Assembly: GCF_000308535.1 (NCBI RefSeq) | Contig: NZ_BAFW01000030.1 | Location: 1-44,828, forward strand | Direction: 5' to 3' | Length of the DNA: 44,828 bases | Source: Nocardia cerradoensis NBRC 101014 | GTDB lineage: Bacteria > Actinomycetota > Actinomycetes > Mycobacteriales > Mycobacteriaceae | Part shown: in pieces, positions 22,801 to 25,877 of the stretch | How the letters are laid out: the number at the start of each line of letters is the position of its first letter | Position numbering within the stretch: position 1 is the stretch's first letter | Notes under the pieces: generated by a model | What the model was told of the DNA's origin: nothing | Seen by the model: the letters and a program-made list of their open reading frames with translations, nothing else | Databases searched by the model: none | Made by a program: the position numbers and the translations under genes

Positions 22801-24172
22801 TCACGGCCATCACGACCACGACGATCACGGTCACCACGATCACGACGGGGACGGTCACCACCATGACCACGGGCACGGTCCCGGCGGCCATGGTCACCAC
22901 GACCACCATGGGCATGATCACGGCGATCACGGTCATGGCGATCACGATGGTCGCGGGCGTCACGACCACGGTGGTCACGGCGATCCCGATCACGATGGTC
23001 GCGGGCATCACGACCACGGCAATCCTGGCGATCACGATCATGACGGTCGCGGGCGTCACGACCACGGTGGTCACGGCGATCACCACCGTGACGGTCAAGG
23101 TCATCACCACCATGACGGCCACGATCACGCTCACGGCTACCGCCCGGGGGGCCCGCAGCACCACGACCACCATTGGGACGTGAATCCAGCTGGAACCGTT
23201 CACAACCCGTTCGGTGCGCCGCTGGGCGCCGTGCAACCGTCTGTCGAACCGACTTTGCCGCAGCAACTTCCGTCGTGGCCGGCCCTCGACCCGAATGCGT
23301 TCGCCGGCAGTTCACCCGCGGCGATTCTCCCGGTTCACGGCGCGCCATGGGATGGCGGTGCAGATCAGTACGGCACCGGGAATGGTCGTGGCGCCGGGTA
23401 CGGCCCGGGCGCCGGAAACGAGGGCGGCCACGGCAACGGGTCCAACCCGGTACCCGGGAACGGGAACGGGAACGACCCGGGGTCCGGGAACGAGAACAGC
23501 CATGGCGCCGGGTACGACTCGGGATTCGGAAACGGGAACTCCCATGATCGGCGATTCTCCGTGGATCGCCCGTTCTCCCTCGACGATTCCGTGGCAAGCA
23601 CCACAGGACGCGCTGTAACGCAACCGGATTCGGCCACGCAAGCGCTGAACACGTTGCCCCCGAACGGTTTCCCGTCGTTCGTCCCGCCGATGCCGAATGG
23701 CGGCCACCCGGCCCCCGCCTCCGCTCCGGCGCGCCACCCCATCCACGCCACCGCTTCGCCGGGCCCCACTCCACCGCGAATCCTGGTGCAGGAGTTCAAC
23801 GGACATCGTTGTGCGGAGGTCGATCCGCTCACCGGGTCACTGCACGAGACGGCCGAACCGATGGGCCCGTTCAGCGGGGTGTACGGCGATCTGGACGGTG
23901 TGGAGTTCGTCTTCTTCCGCACCGACGATCGGTTGTTCCTGCGCGTCGCGGGGCAGTTGATCGATGCCGACGATCTGGCGGTCATCGTGCACTGGCAGCG
24001 CGCCGGGCGCCGGCATACCGAGTTCACGGTGACCCGGGCGGGCCTGGCGGTGTGCACGGTGCGCTACCGCCGGCGTAAACCGGAACTCGACCTCGGCTTG
24101 TGGATTCGCGATGTGCTCGACAATCCCGCCCGCCGTACGCAGATCTTCGCCGAAGTCCGGGGTGTGCGGTGA
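3860..24172 (+). CDS. Giant (6770 aa) CpnT-like multidomain polymorphic toxin
   Basis: A single uninterrupted frame of 20.3 kb. Domains by residue: 1-334 WXG100-like/CpnT-like N-terminal domain; ~347-1255 Pro/Ser/Asp-rich repeats; ~1255-1385 papain-fold/glutamine-deamidase-like domain (Cys1262, His1344, Asp1360); ~1412-1611 metallopeptidase-like domain with HESVH (1489-1493); ~1845-2046 degenerate copy with HAAIH (1909-1913); ~2068-2205 and ~2304-2433 two unknown globular modules; ~3401-3713 HopA1-like domain; ~5079-5559 Trp-rich block; 6288-6438 His-rich tract; 6640-6770 C-terminal domain. Helix-plus-beta modules recur in between. There is no signal peptide, so ESX export is inferred from the N-terminus and location. 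The ATG has no clear Shine-Dalgarno and sits 15 bases after the YbaB stop, suggesting translational coupling. Cell-surface adhesin or nutrient-acquisition roles are alternatives to toxin. Composition matches its neighbours, with no frameshift. Confidence 0.85.
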   Translation: MIEFPSWLEWLGAAIGMEWPHGNEDDMWALAGDWHTAAGELREILSLMDDAKSATLAAYPSGDGRQQMIDTFDSMRHGKDSLEALAGYFDQVGDSVYGGGTQIEYTKLMFYSTLVITAADIAAVWIFPPTAPAEEAGIIVATRVAVRMMMRRVLDAMAGWAGRLAENALVRFMFRHVLLNAALGALQDFAVQQWQVWEGHRKSIDWQQLEVTTFAAGVGGAAGGAFGEAMGKKFGNAFRNEVGDVTSKWGVNLTRAGIGAGSGLVNSVAAFGGSVGWQFASDLAHGDLDTALKNLKNTHVDWRMFSAGAITGGASALNHNFAHSHFENSPFWKLNAPRADLGNIGDLHGFTHDGTVPNAHVDLVNGNGAVPHGDPTGGERGTSGPVRGGPVTNGHDSHAGAPTTTAGTHERPAAEAGGATEQAAPQGRPDATQAGPPASVSDRSGAEGSSSPSESATSGGPVSDSSPTPVAHNETPGGAHDSTTTDTAAVQSGGPHETAAPATPPGSESAHHVSDAGSAGSETAAGPAASSGPAESASSAAAAGPAASASAEPASPAAGSGPAASSGPSASPGPSATSGSSATSGSSATSGSSATSGSSATSGPSASSGPSASSPGASTGSGATTGASTGSTSASGASPIDARGPASGGAETPRPGEVRTPDARTATDGRAASDLGRGSATDARPQGRAGAADASAARPAADPRVQAKVGDSEGPRAAGRAGASEGERVTAKPDRADTAQPRDRGETTQPRDRGETAQPRDRAGAGPRADQGRGTEPARGTGERPETTRTPTKPEQPAAQRPDRAAARDEIRAPDNESTALRDPEAAGTRDEVGTRDEVETRGDVGPRDEAGTRDEAAAGDDAATHGEVGTRGEAANRDEVGTHDELGMRDEVGARDEPGTRDDVDTRDETTVGDEAGARRADEPGSAEHDAAQEDRTARSDDPAEQSADPARRDGQDPRDSAEPAQRNTERREADTSTPRDRDEAVQRDPEQRGTDTSTPRDTDSAEPRASEHAGPGDAEHVGPRDSLAHDERVPSRESDRAGRSADEPVIARDADSSVPRDADTAVPRDADSSVPRHADTAVPRDADSSVPRDADSSVPHDADASAPRDVDAGPSNRTDEPGVRHDTAGDAAGTPRDDTVDPSRDQSHSDHSRAEHDGAQDKSFEPGGPRRRPAADANHDGTVRKPVRDETGEDGARHDRDEADGARPEDQLVPGAPPMPAPVGDHQPVRSGRSEQPEHTGAPEAGKPATPRPEPTRGRCAELALKLIRDLTGSKTIRLPERAVGPEGMTAAQVQADAGGRMVKVGDHDAIARRLSRMRKGASALVVDGYHAGPGRRVVGAHAYVMVHEGGGRIVVRDPSTGVVTDHPASVPADLHDTHMILFDHRGRPIHPLIPEHREALARQQDPSAVRIRQALDDNVGRVHELLLRTSTGRRILGELTDRRYREHIDQGSHSDGRSGSFRRRDITAVLYAEGRGQIAQALTLAHESVHAERYLNGESPADRPLELSRDDYVREMVHEEAMASGRRFQLAAELRELGYDIAEHPAEVAYRHAYERALRGLDGPGAHEIAHEVAVDHLRNYLEHIPPNDSGRTYADHYRDIWDRAHDGARTPTDRSIRYVPDDPVVRDRIRSAALERHIATVRLNEHAQELAHVADRVADRIPYDPTMRRDMLQHLISDQLRSIGRELGRDGLQPERRAELQRLAHDLRRMSDLVDRHHNALAEVDRLRASAAADVARRLLGDMIADAPGAELFGDHFAVIPGEPERIMVAAAPGDHERVMRAAPPEIVERLARPGVEAEHLNVDTRHNGEIRYERVDQPEPARDEPAEPVEPQDLAAQASEAIVAELERKLAEVPVGAWAVDTLRARGVTIEHDSGGGHRYEPARNRLTLDIGGTDGEQMAALVHAAIHAERAHDRSTGDGVLDRDRMSRDDYVSHMLDEETAAHAMEYNALAQLREAGHDIATSPLERIYRDAFTAARERAAARDDLPGDAVERAAELDRIANRAGVDAIRPAMGDHAPDGGASYARGYGEAWDSAHPAREDAPTEQPPRPPAGPPEPREGGGAGYANHYGGDTAYGIKGWVTESGVLHVEVRVGPDTPSGREMFRDLMNELGDRVEAIQAEWFDGGALTDNLDSFNAGVQEGLTPEEAARRTFTGTLAEELGYTEVTFGDPDLPGDSGLEGRLGENTGVTVLFRHPEGVDGAPHVDSPELPDGAGGAGRPPGETPTPGAAPGEPPRRGEVVVAVDGEHVRLRLGADGGGRWRVESVEPVREGERAPGGEVEPAKPGRLRSLWQRFTGGYEGHYPKYPSGSGQDGKYQTEMTEDFGHLFDIHALETLGDHDISINYARLLKESFTLWINREHAPLLNHLTARMDLQAGEHIPMHARDGREYAYWNEDADPAEVAAMHRYLRDIGLGHLVDESQPHDLPGGAAPHVESEAPQNNPADDLRAAADRLGIDLSDISPETLRRALDTVEYQNLRRAAVVEALRDAAHRYNAEHADIPYRPQSITDHNPLGRFLKEVIIAQGDDPGLLNWRGVNNGAESGRDFDVLNVENPDERIEYDPDDESGRDQGLRTYFENALRRDQIRDERATWADLLAAELSRLEPEQLDRALNDLRDGVHERAGEIRDFADQVAQFRERFPANNVRELPPERAGEPGRLVILDVHGDHEQTLAGALDRLPGLAARLDNGEVRAEKWTVVVDANNQAHIRHLGDIEGRAISVDVEGRHLDGLLIRDADGDWHVTQPPAEPAPVAPHARTPEEIRSVRDDLARALGLDPEQITPELIEHELRANDLRALQIEALLDHARSSDAIESFHDLANARDRLAQTSGIDDAQHATPERVADSIADRGTRNALRKQQVEQLVEYYDKLASYLKGRGEDPAHLVEARDNLVRALGGEPEDVFPKKYSKELDYQRNPQGIDPGELTSLIRGRLRDPGTAAALTDFIRTLADADPFTNGLRFDPATDPRVFDGEVPMHDPEALTHLREVIGDGQRLFGTPDPDQPVASGSRPNRDWARLLGHDLTDATPEQYVRAYEAYRDGKIEKHERLTPAQREQVQRELRDEVRQRAADLRALAELNDRYHQAVADLPENRQATIDRISREWAAAWTERERARSYIEDHAYELHVTPEELLSDDLKDGSALHDLFGELGSRTVRGENLADYRRRFEEFSRRHEALFDATRRFHDNDVRVADLDAELRAAVERDVELSEGDDGDDGAAAAPPQGPPSKPPSSPGQGAQPPEPEGGDPDGADSGATAPPRLESPTEWGMRMRAENASWDARMAARHAVRMRELADEMVARDPEGPEGARSWAARMRADQAEWEARQAAEHADWLWKIVGDHRGPTEPAPSPAGPSEPKPDGAETESSTVSPKPDTTEPRPEAAPEPGLQPPVHPDVPPELRDVVERAVADFPDVFERPRTVNELHERLRASTSFDDLLALRELTHLHNGTEAPPVSRENLESFLREIWDARAEIDSYLDVYARYAERAGDVSVENPQGYVRGLLRILSERQGVGRVAVNQARGFLMAGDVEPAPEHVGFVHFRRVGSDGEHNFRVYVDANNDAAPELMRRIVHEIVDDPENFPGVPVAKIGGPLEPRADGLVIYVQDRAAARRVVEWLREFQAAHPDVVGWDVPAMTRQVLPGVGIGADPPGELRRNHSFGSLRSTLIREALDAHRTGTFEDFRAEVLDRFRARGIDIDRPHIHAGDESGETLLDPPARNAEEAAAPQRDGVLDTPTPEQESVSAAEPAKPDTGTEAEKSEPGAEKREQPSDAGQTKQPAGPVPETQQTPGSGEPQEGAAREGAQPDLIDAALARQDAAHDELRRIAAELGLPDRGTARDLEAAILRRIEEESAEHQATITRDDLRPDQWAAARDRAQERLNDLYRLRREMMRAARDYQAARIEERQLRAANPQRAPESGERASADGRRPAPDDGNTDAPGAEGSVANRGEQRTAGEDGAAANRDARNTSDEGAVAKPGDQPAAGDESVAKPGEQQLPAVDERSATEPGGEGEEPGADSGGDGTGGSPAKPGGDRPGGAAPQAEAEPGAKPAPDAAGGGTDGGAGGKPPTGGGSDDGSPPKGEGDGPENLPVQQNSDTLPFPRQSDPPAPHGGERPARETWDQNGPQREHRPVTRALRKALRDLADAGATRARAWTRMTARAHDLGLRPEEMRREILREAIARTADAAGTAPAIRRELRDLLGDLDRGAPRLEVDRRAVRLGVPLPSDHQVADAIRDRLAPPAQRRAELSIELNDRRTVDPGRLERLAREFGVDPEGLSRPELQRAVRDAVNDHRDPISERQRRATVELVDRYRTAAANESARRAAAQHAAEREILRLRAGFDDRGPRISGVSYRRFRFDAPTHMRVDGAPGERGRWVGVGAGRDPELRLPARERVRHAAEGFDAVYYRLELDHNGRIWVSEHRPASTEPVATRPDPARRPGDWIAGGDEHEHEPSTRALRRQLRDLGAELGRRNDQVDKNFAKIVQLAEHLGIDDAWRMRPRELAGAVRDLIVQRRARADELWNRADIPRADLQKFFEDRRAEEARAEETESLGKALLGLLRVHDQTLVAARDRVAADAALLAARDVLAGHDGIALDANGRPVDPANPKSAVARLVPGRDGAPDRLVVVAPGANPDHVLDPAVRRAVLGDDGEFVFQQVRVAADGRVRIDDMHRPPPELDGGARRPAELESRRTGTEPHSPESAEPRADGARPAETAPVADPQAALDAKVRERAHVAADLEFWRTKVDHRADPFGDVDLSRNRWSETLRQLRADTGRYVSDSAGPDSPDVARHEQLNPEQEREQTDHADKLAEALDRLFHFEDRLDAIDREIHDLEQRGARHDASQAEAVRDELGRVADDHRAAVQRAKPLRRIRDELSRLLDDPAQRTPANLRRLADAEEAVERAEHEIDRFNDERVALTGAWPDAVADHWRAAVGTDEPPALRRISENVWVDHGRAPADDGTGGRPARFIVVAGRAGFDHPDVPVRAGDPAGPRRPADDRFDAPLLDALARHPDLAPLLKDPATTIDRLTVTGELAGGDRDGAGQIRARVETMAPVEIERTGLPPHGRLGEDTLPFAGDTMVRWRGADGRWHDTREGQARGFRAYQPELPRGTKLDKYWQKEVDGWRLPPKGWAAFGGTDNSHIPYRQREEKMPDGFSGTLGAEPFQNMVEPLVLRLLTDHWPELSYEQILTLSEAGRAELWWHQGPGPKPEPPPGWDEEAHHGMPLDGALYTIGKRWVQLYDMARKHPWVLGPLQRRPEIGEWVRGHTTWLPDGAFDPDHPVLRKIPVVRSFRGWKGWRAGPRIDLQPPHRPWSAADHVPPRDRVEWSTPRQDRDVARWDAVQRWADRVIGRFADDTGNADVHRIVDLLTRARDPLLDPADPGGARLEALNLARHPDGTALTRAELTERIQLVKDHLMRNEMWVRDHADPTGRMVKKTYDRLPHVADAWLRLTGEGDGDGRTTPYNEDLLLLDDAYVEAEYLAGHDDATWHDADLEAARYGYDWDTNRRRLSGHLVIRDGVPVHPDELPPDAPEHDRDKTLRMSRIPYAVDAPAPDPSWLSPRERRAAEILDETGARQRFPGLPRDPVAALKELAARDAGPLRALPAPGARDPLLDLLLRAGRVEQLADAADPGERFVWAERLGEPEAAVEPRQLPDTLRRLRGDITRRLDNLDAAGPDERAGEPNRTRPALDGTDAPRTALGDGAEETEGSGTDEHDATGRGTGERGLNEPFADERDADGRGVDEPGGDESGAGERGGDERGADEPGVDERGADERGGEEPGADERDTGEPGLDEGDTGASGAKPDRPDRPGSDSGGAVAAHPDEVPRSGDGPLRQPGPMRPHELSSGRTEVERLATERARLADDLGRLRAERDAATGSERERAARAYEETRARVFALTERITDAAGPDFLAGQGARQVTNRVGLIEGDQPTVIVLGLRSDGAGGSPHHAELDAAADAHPQLAQALAHPHVEIRHIRLTVDSQGRAFVAPLEAPTRDATPPQSGPETPPHAADANTDSSPSAAENPAAAPQRQVRNQQAPLADPAGGEAGAEQPDVAKNASGQTVTPNLAADDGRRETSEGTRSGPKGSDDSGERPVRAGDSSEGEGGERNTDPESAGDGDSRESGQKGDPQRDRAEESGPAQPRGGGRREPGSDGDGTDSESGDDGRAGTGRRAGQQPPDGGEPDRADTANPRARDPRKPYITPVPHVPHHAEFEWPDYTPKPIDVHLPPAPIPTPPPHQPPPHQPPPPHQPPRQQPPPHQPPRKPGRGQPGVGRHDPDGGHHGHDPDHHGDHRGHDHGRDHGHHDHDDHGHHDHDGDGHHHDHGHGPGGHGHHDHHGHDHGDHGHGDHDGRGRHDHGGHGDPDHDGRGHHDHGNPGDHDHDGRGRHDHGGHGDHHRDGQGHHHHDGHDHAHGYRPGGPQHHDHHWDVNPAGTVHNPFGAPLGAVQPSVEPTLPQQLPSWPALDPNAFAGSSPAAILPVHGAPWDGGADQYGTGNGRGAGYGPGAGNEGGHGNGSNPVPGNGNGNDPGSGNENSHGAGYDSGFGNGNSHDRRFSVDRPFSLDDSVASTTGRAVTQPDSATQALNTLPPNGFPSFVPPMPNGGHPAPASAPARHPIHATASPGPTPPRILVQEFNGHRCAEVDPLTGSLHETAEPMGPFSGVYGDLDGVEFVFFRTDDRLFLRVAGQLIDADDLAVIVHWQRAGRRHTEFTVTRAGLAVCTVRYRRRKPELDLGLWIRDVLDNPARRTQIFAEVRGVR
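5585..5667 (+). repeat. 18-bp tandem repeat (Ala-Thr-Ser-Gly-Ser-Ser)
   Basis: Four identical 18-base units, GCGACGTCGGGATCGAGC, run from 5585 to 5656, and a partial fifth reaches 5667. The unit length is a multiple of three, so copy-number change keeps the reading frame of the giant gene. The near-perfect identity implies recent expansion. Confidence 0.95.
6344..6622 (+). repeat. Degenerate RDEVGT-type hexapeptide repeats
   Basis: About fifteen diverged 18-base units encode variants of (T/A)RDEVG, e.g. TRDEVG, TRDEAG, TRGEAA and MRDEVG. This gives a highly charged, probably extended linker between the N-terminal domain and the deamidase-like domain. Confidence 0.85.
7022..7189 (+). repeat. 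24-bp tandem repeat (DADSSVPR / DADTAVPR)
   Basis: Seven in-frame 24-base units encode DADSSVPR, DADTAVPR, DADSSVPR, HADTAVPR, DADSSVPR, DADSSVPH and DADASAPR. Alternation of the SS and TA versions suggests that a two-unit block was duplicated. It is part of the acidic linker before the first enzyme-like domain. Confidence 0.92.
7622..8014 (+). other. Domain: papain-fold / protein glutamine deamidase-like toxin domain
   Basis: Residues ~1255-1385 of the giant protein. RGRCAELALKLI holds a Cys at 1262 at the start of a helix, VVGAHAYVMVHEGG holds His1344, and IVVRDPSTG holds Asp1360. The order and spacing Cys ... His ... Asp fit the papain-like Tox-PL / toxin glutamine deamidase families, which deamidate or cleave host or competitor proteins. 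Target and activity cannot be read from sequence. The Cys-His-Asp assignment is by eye. Confidence 0.7.
8093..8692 (+). other. Domain: metallopeptidase-like domain, HExxH intact (copy A)
   Basis: Residues ~1412-1611. LAHESVHAERYL contains HESVH (His1489, Glu1490, His1493), the zincin zinc-binding/catalytic signature. Downstream SRDDYVREMVHEEAMASG supplies Glu1522/1523, candidates for the third zinc ligand. Similar HExxH domains, grouped as putative metallopeptidase domains, occur in actinobacterial polymorphic toxins. The domain follows the deamidase-like domain with only a short helical connector. Confidence 0.6.
9392..9997 (+). other. Domain: degenerate metallopeptidase-like copy B (HAAIH)
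   Basis: Residues ~1845-2046 repeat copy A: LVHAAIHAERAH aligns with LAHESVHAERYL, SRDDYVSHMLDEETAA aligns with SRDDYVREMVHEEAMA, and a following GHDIATSPLERIYRDAF block aligns with GYDIAEHPAEVAYRHAY. The catalytic Glu of HExxH is replaced by Ala (1910), so this copy should be inactive as a zincin while keeping both His residues. A binding, structural or regulatory role is possible. Confidence 0.65.
10061..11155 (+). other. Two globular modules of unknown function
   Basis: Residues ~2068-2205 read as a compact alpha/beta domain (GIKGWVTESGVLHVEVRVG, a long REMFRDLMNELGDRVEAIQ helix, LTDNLDSFNAGV, TFTGTLAEELGYTEVTFGD). Residues ~2304-2433 form a second, His/Tyr-rich module (YEGHYPKYPSGSGQDGKYQ ... 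FGHLFDIHALETLGDHDISI). I do not recognise either. Their low linker-like bias shows that they are folded units. Confidence 0.5.
14060..14998 (+). other. Domain: HopA1-like effector domain
   Basis: Residues ~3401-3713. After a helical part come HNFRVYVDANNDAAPELM, PVAKIGGPLEPRADGLVIYV, MTRQVLPGVGIGADPPG and NHSFGSLRSTLIREAL (Ser3666 in SFG). The order of a beta-strand with Asn, a Lys before an Arg-rich loop and VIYV, the PGV-x-x-G-x-x-P motif and the SFG-x-x-R helix is the pattern I associate with HopA1-family proteins, named after a Pseudomonas syringae type III effector and also found in actinobacteria, where some act as lanthipeptide-synthetase partners. The match is from memory of the family, not a search. 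Confidence 0.5.
19094..20536 (+). other. Trp-rich globular block (residues ~5079-5559)
   Basis: Starts DTLPFAGDTMVRWRGADGRW, has many Trp residues (KGWKGWRAG, PPKGWAAFGG, ELWWHQGPG) and ends in a helical part, LTERIQLVKDHLMRNEMWV, then LLLLDDAYVEAEYLAGHDD and YGYDWDTNR. The last part resembles a module that recurs in actinobacterial toxin-like proteins, in which a His-Glu pair replaces the Asp-Asp seen here; this is a weak memory-based likeness. No catalytic residues can be assigned. It is the largest non-repetitive region of the C-terminal half. Confidence 0.45.
21050..21295 (+). repeat. Degenerate acidic DERGADEPG-type repeats
   Basis: About sixteen short units such as DERGADEPGVDERGADE encode a Gly/Asp/Glu-rich linker (residues ~5731-5812) between the Trp-rich block and the last helix-plus-beta module. 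Confidence 0.8.
22721..23173 (+). repeat. Histidine-rich repeat tract (residues 6288-6438)
   Basis: About 57 of 151 residues are His, mostly alternating with Asp and Gly (HDHGGHGD, HHDHDGDG), with a longer unit DGRGRHDHGGHGD recurring. It is preceded by a Pro-rich PPHQPP repeat at ~22600-22690 and followed by a Gly/Asn-rich region. The composition resembles metal-binding His-rich segments (Zn, Ni, Cu). Metal binding is inference. Confidence 0.95.
23372..23551 (+). repeat. Gly/Asn-rich coding repeat (GNGNG type)
   Basis: Low-complexity Gly-Asn-Gly segment (GNGRGAGYGPGAGNEGG, GSGNENSHGAGYDSG) linking the His-rich tract region to the C-terminal domain, similar in style to the Gly/Ser/Tyr repeat at the left edge of the window. 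Confidence 0.75.
23777..24169 (+). other. C-terminal domain of the giant protein (unknown)
   Basis: Residues 6640-6770 form a compact, mainly beta domain (GVYGDLDGVEFVFFRTDDR, DLAVIVHWQRAGRRHTEFTV, GLAVCTVRYRRR) ending in a helix (LDLGLWIRDVLDNPARRTQ). It lies where polymorphic toxins usually keep the toxin module, yet shows no catalytic signature I recognise. It could be a small toxin of unknown fold, a binding domain or a structural cap. Confidence 0.5.
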
Positions 24173-24276
24173 AAAGCGCAGCACCGCACACTGTTACCGA
24201 GCATCGCACCGATGAGGATGTCCGCACCCGGCCGCGCCGGACGGTGGACGCGAACGAGGAGAACACCGCGACGTGA
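24169..24276 (+). CDS. Possible 35-codon linking ORF between toxin and immunity genes
   Basis: A GTG at 24169 overlaps the giant gene's TGA (GTGA). The frame runs 35 codons and ends with a TGA that overlaps the GTG start of the next gene in the same GTGA arrangement. The product would be polar, Thr/Arg/Glu-rich (starts MKSAAPHTVTEHRTDED), and not recognised. It has no clear Shine-Dalgarno of its own. It may be a translated bridge that couples toxin and immunity translation, or chance. Confidence 0.25.
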   Translation: MKSAAPHTVTEHRTDEDVRTRPRRTVDANEENTAT

Positions 24277-25877
24277 CCCGCCCCGATGACCACACCCCGG
24301 ATTCGCAACCGGAATCGGATCCGGATGCCACACCGGCGTCGGCCCGACCGGACAGCACACAGGCGGCCTCCGCACCGGATCCCGCACAGGACGACCACGC
24401 GGTCCCTGCCTCCGACGACGAACCGGACGTCGGCTTCACCCTGGGCGGCGGTGTACCCGACTCCAGCGCGGCGGCAGTGGATCCGGAGGCTCGCGCCCGG
24501 GAATTGGCGCACGCGATCGCCCGCGAATTGGCGGCGGCCGCACCCGAGGGTTGGCACGAGCTGACCGCCGTCTTCGCCATCACGGTGGTGGTCGGCGGCG
24601 GTGAGGTCGTCTTCACCGACGATCAGGACCGCATGCTGCGCGCCGATCCGCCCGAGTCGGTCCTGGAGCTGGTGCGCGAGCACCGCGATCTGTCGGCGGC
24701 CTTCGCCAGCGGTCCGTGGTGGCGCCTGTTCGTCCGGTTGGACCGGGCGGGACATCTCCAGGTGGACTACGACTACGGCGACGAACCGTTCCCCGACGAT
24801 CAACTGCTGGCGCCGGAGGCATATCTGGCCGATCTGCAGGCGTATCCGCGCGATCGGGTGCCGGTCTGGCTGGGCGCATACATCGGGCACGGCGACCGGC
24901 AGTCCCGCCCGCCGGCGGTCGCGGCCCGGCAGGCTCGCGCCGATCGTGCCGCGGGTGTGGTGCCCGTGGTGTCGGACGACGACTTTCCCGATCTGTCCAC
25001 ACTGTGGAGCCGGTGGGCGGTGATGGCGGCCGCCTTCGTCGCCGCCGGATCGCAGTGGGGGCCGCGCGTATTGCCCTCGCTGGGCTGGTTCGAGGGCGCC
25101 CGGCGCGGCGGCAGCACGCTGTATCTCCTGCCCGGCGGCCGGGCCGTGCTCTCCGGCGGTGTGTGGGAGGCGCCGGCGCTCGATGCCGCCTACAACGGTG
25201 GCGCACCGCTACCGGGCCTGTATGCCGGTGCGCCGGAATGGGTCTCGAATTCGGTGCTCAATCCGCGTTTCGGCGACGGGTTGCTGTCGTTCTGCTACTG
25301 GTTCGAGGACGGGCGGTGGTATCGCGGTGAGTCGCCGTCGGCCGATCACCTCAGCGACGCGCTGCCGGGCGTGTGGACCTCGGCCACGGTGGCGCAGGTG
25401 ATCGGTGGCCTGATCGACGGCGACGACGACGAATTGCGCTCCGCGGTGGACACTCTGGTCGCCGCGGCCGAGGCGAATGTGGTCACCCGCGAAACCCTGG
25501 TCGCCGTCTTCGGCGACGACGGCGGCTTCGATATCGACGGCGCTTTCAACCAGCTCACGCTGGCCGGTGCGACGCCGACGGGTCCGGCGCCGCTGCCCGA
25601 GCCCGAGGCGCTCGAGCGGGTGCGTGGTCATCTCGGCGAGGCCGGGATCGATACGGACGGATATCCGCTGGATCGTCTGCACGCGGATCGGATCTCGGTG
25701 GGCTGGATGGTGTACGTGCCCGCCGGACCCGACGAGGTGGCGATCGGGCGGGCCGTGTTCTACGTCGCCGACGACGGTGTGCTGGAACAGTCCTCGTCCT
25801 CGATCGCGCCGTCGGTGTATGTCGAGGGTTTCGAACAGCGGTTCCGGGAGCGGCGCGGCGCACTGCGGGCCGGATGA
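24273..25877 (+). CDS. Putative immunity protein, YezG-like first half plus unknown second half
   Basis: A 534-residue protein starting with GTG at 24273, with GAGGAGA at 24256-24262. After a ~60-residue polar leader, residues ~70-200 read ARELAAAAPEGWHELTAVFA ... WWRLFVRLDRAGHLQVDYDY ... RDRVPVWLGAYI, the plan of DUF600/YezG-type immunity proteins (a helix, beta-strands, a DYDY segment, then a Trp strand). The second half (TLYLLPGGRAVLSGGVWEAP; GWMVYVPAGPDEVAIGRAVF; VLEQSSSSIAPSVYVEGFEQ) looks like a further partner-binding domain and makes the protein about three times longer than stand-alone YezG. Location directly after the toxin gene is where cognate immunity genes such as ift after cpnT sit. 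It lacks a signal peptide and is predicted cytosolic. Which toxin domain it neutralises is unknown. Confidence 0.7.
   Translation: MTRPDDHTPDSQPESDPDATPASARPDSTQAASAPDPAQDDHAVPASDDEPDVGFTLGGGVPDSSAAAVDPEARARELAHAIARELAAAAPEGWHELTAVFAITVVVGGGEVVFTDDQDRMLRADPPESVLELVREHRDLSAAFASGPWWRLFVRLDRAGHLQVDYDYGDEPFPDDQLLAPEAYLADLQAYPRDRVPVWLGAYIGHGDRQSRPPAVAARQARADRAAGVVPVVSDDDFPDLSTLWSRWAVMAAAFVAAGSQWGPRVLPSLGWFEGARRGGSTLYLLPGGRAVLSGGVWEAPALDAAYNGGAPLPGLYAGAPEWVSNSVLNPRFGDGLLSFCYWFEDGRWYRGESPSADHLSDALPGVWTSATVAQVIGGLIDGDDDELRSAVDTLVAAAEANVVTRETLVAVFGDDGGFDIDGAFNQLTLAGATPTGPAPLPEPEALERVRGHLGEAGIDTDGYPLDRLHADRISVGWMVYVPAGPDEVAIGRAVFYVADDGVLEQSSSSIAPSVYVEGFEQRFRERRGALRAG

Noticed and set aside
22721..23173. 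CRISPR-like array
   Set aside because: The repeats are short, irregular and multiples of three, keep one reading frame and have no unique spacers of constant length.
22737..23183. Thr/Ile/Met repeat protein in the alternate plus frame
   Set aside because: It arises from the GATCACGGTCAT-type repeat of the His-rich tract read in another frame.
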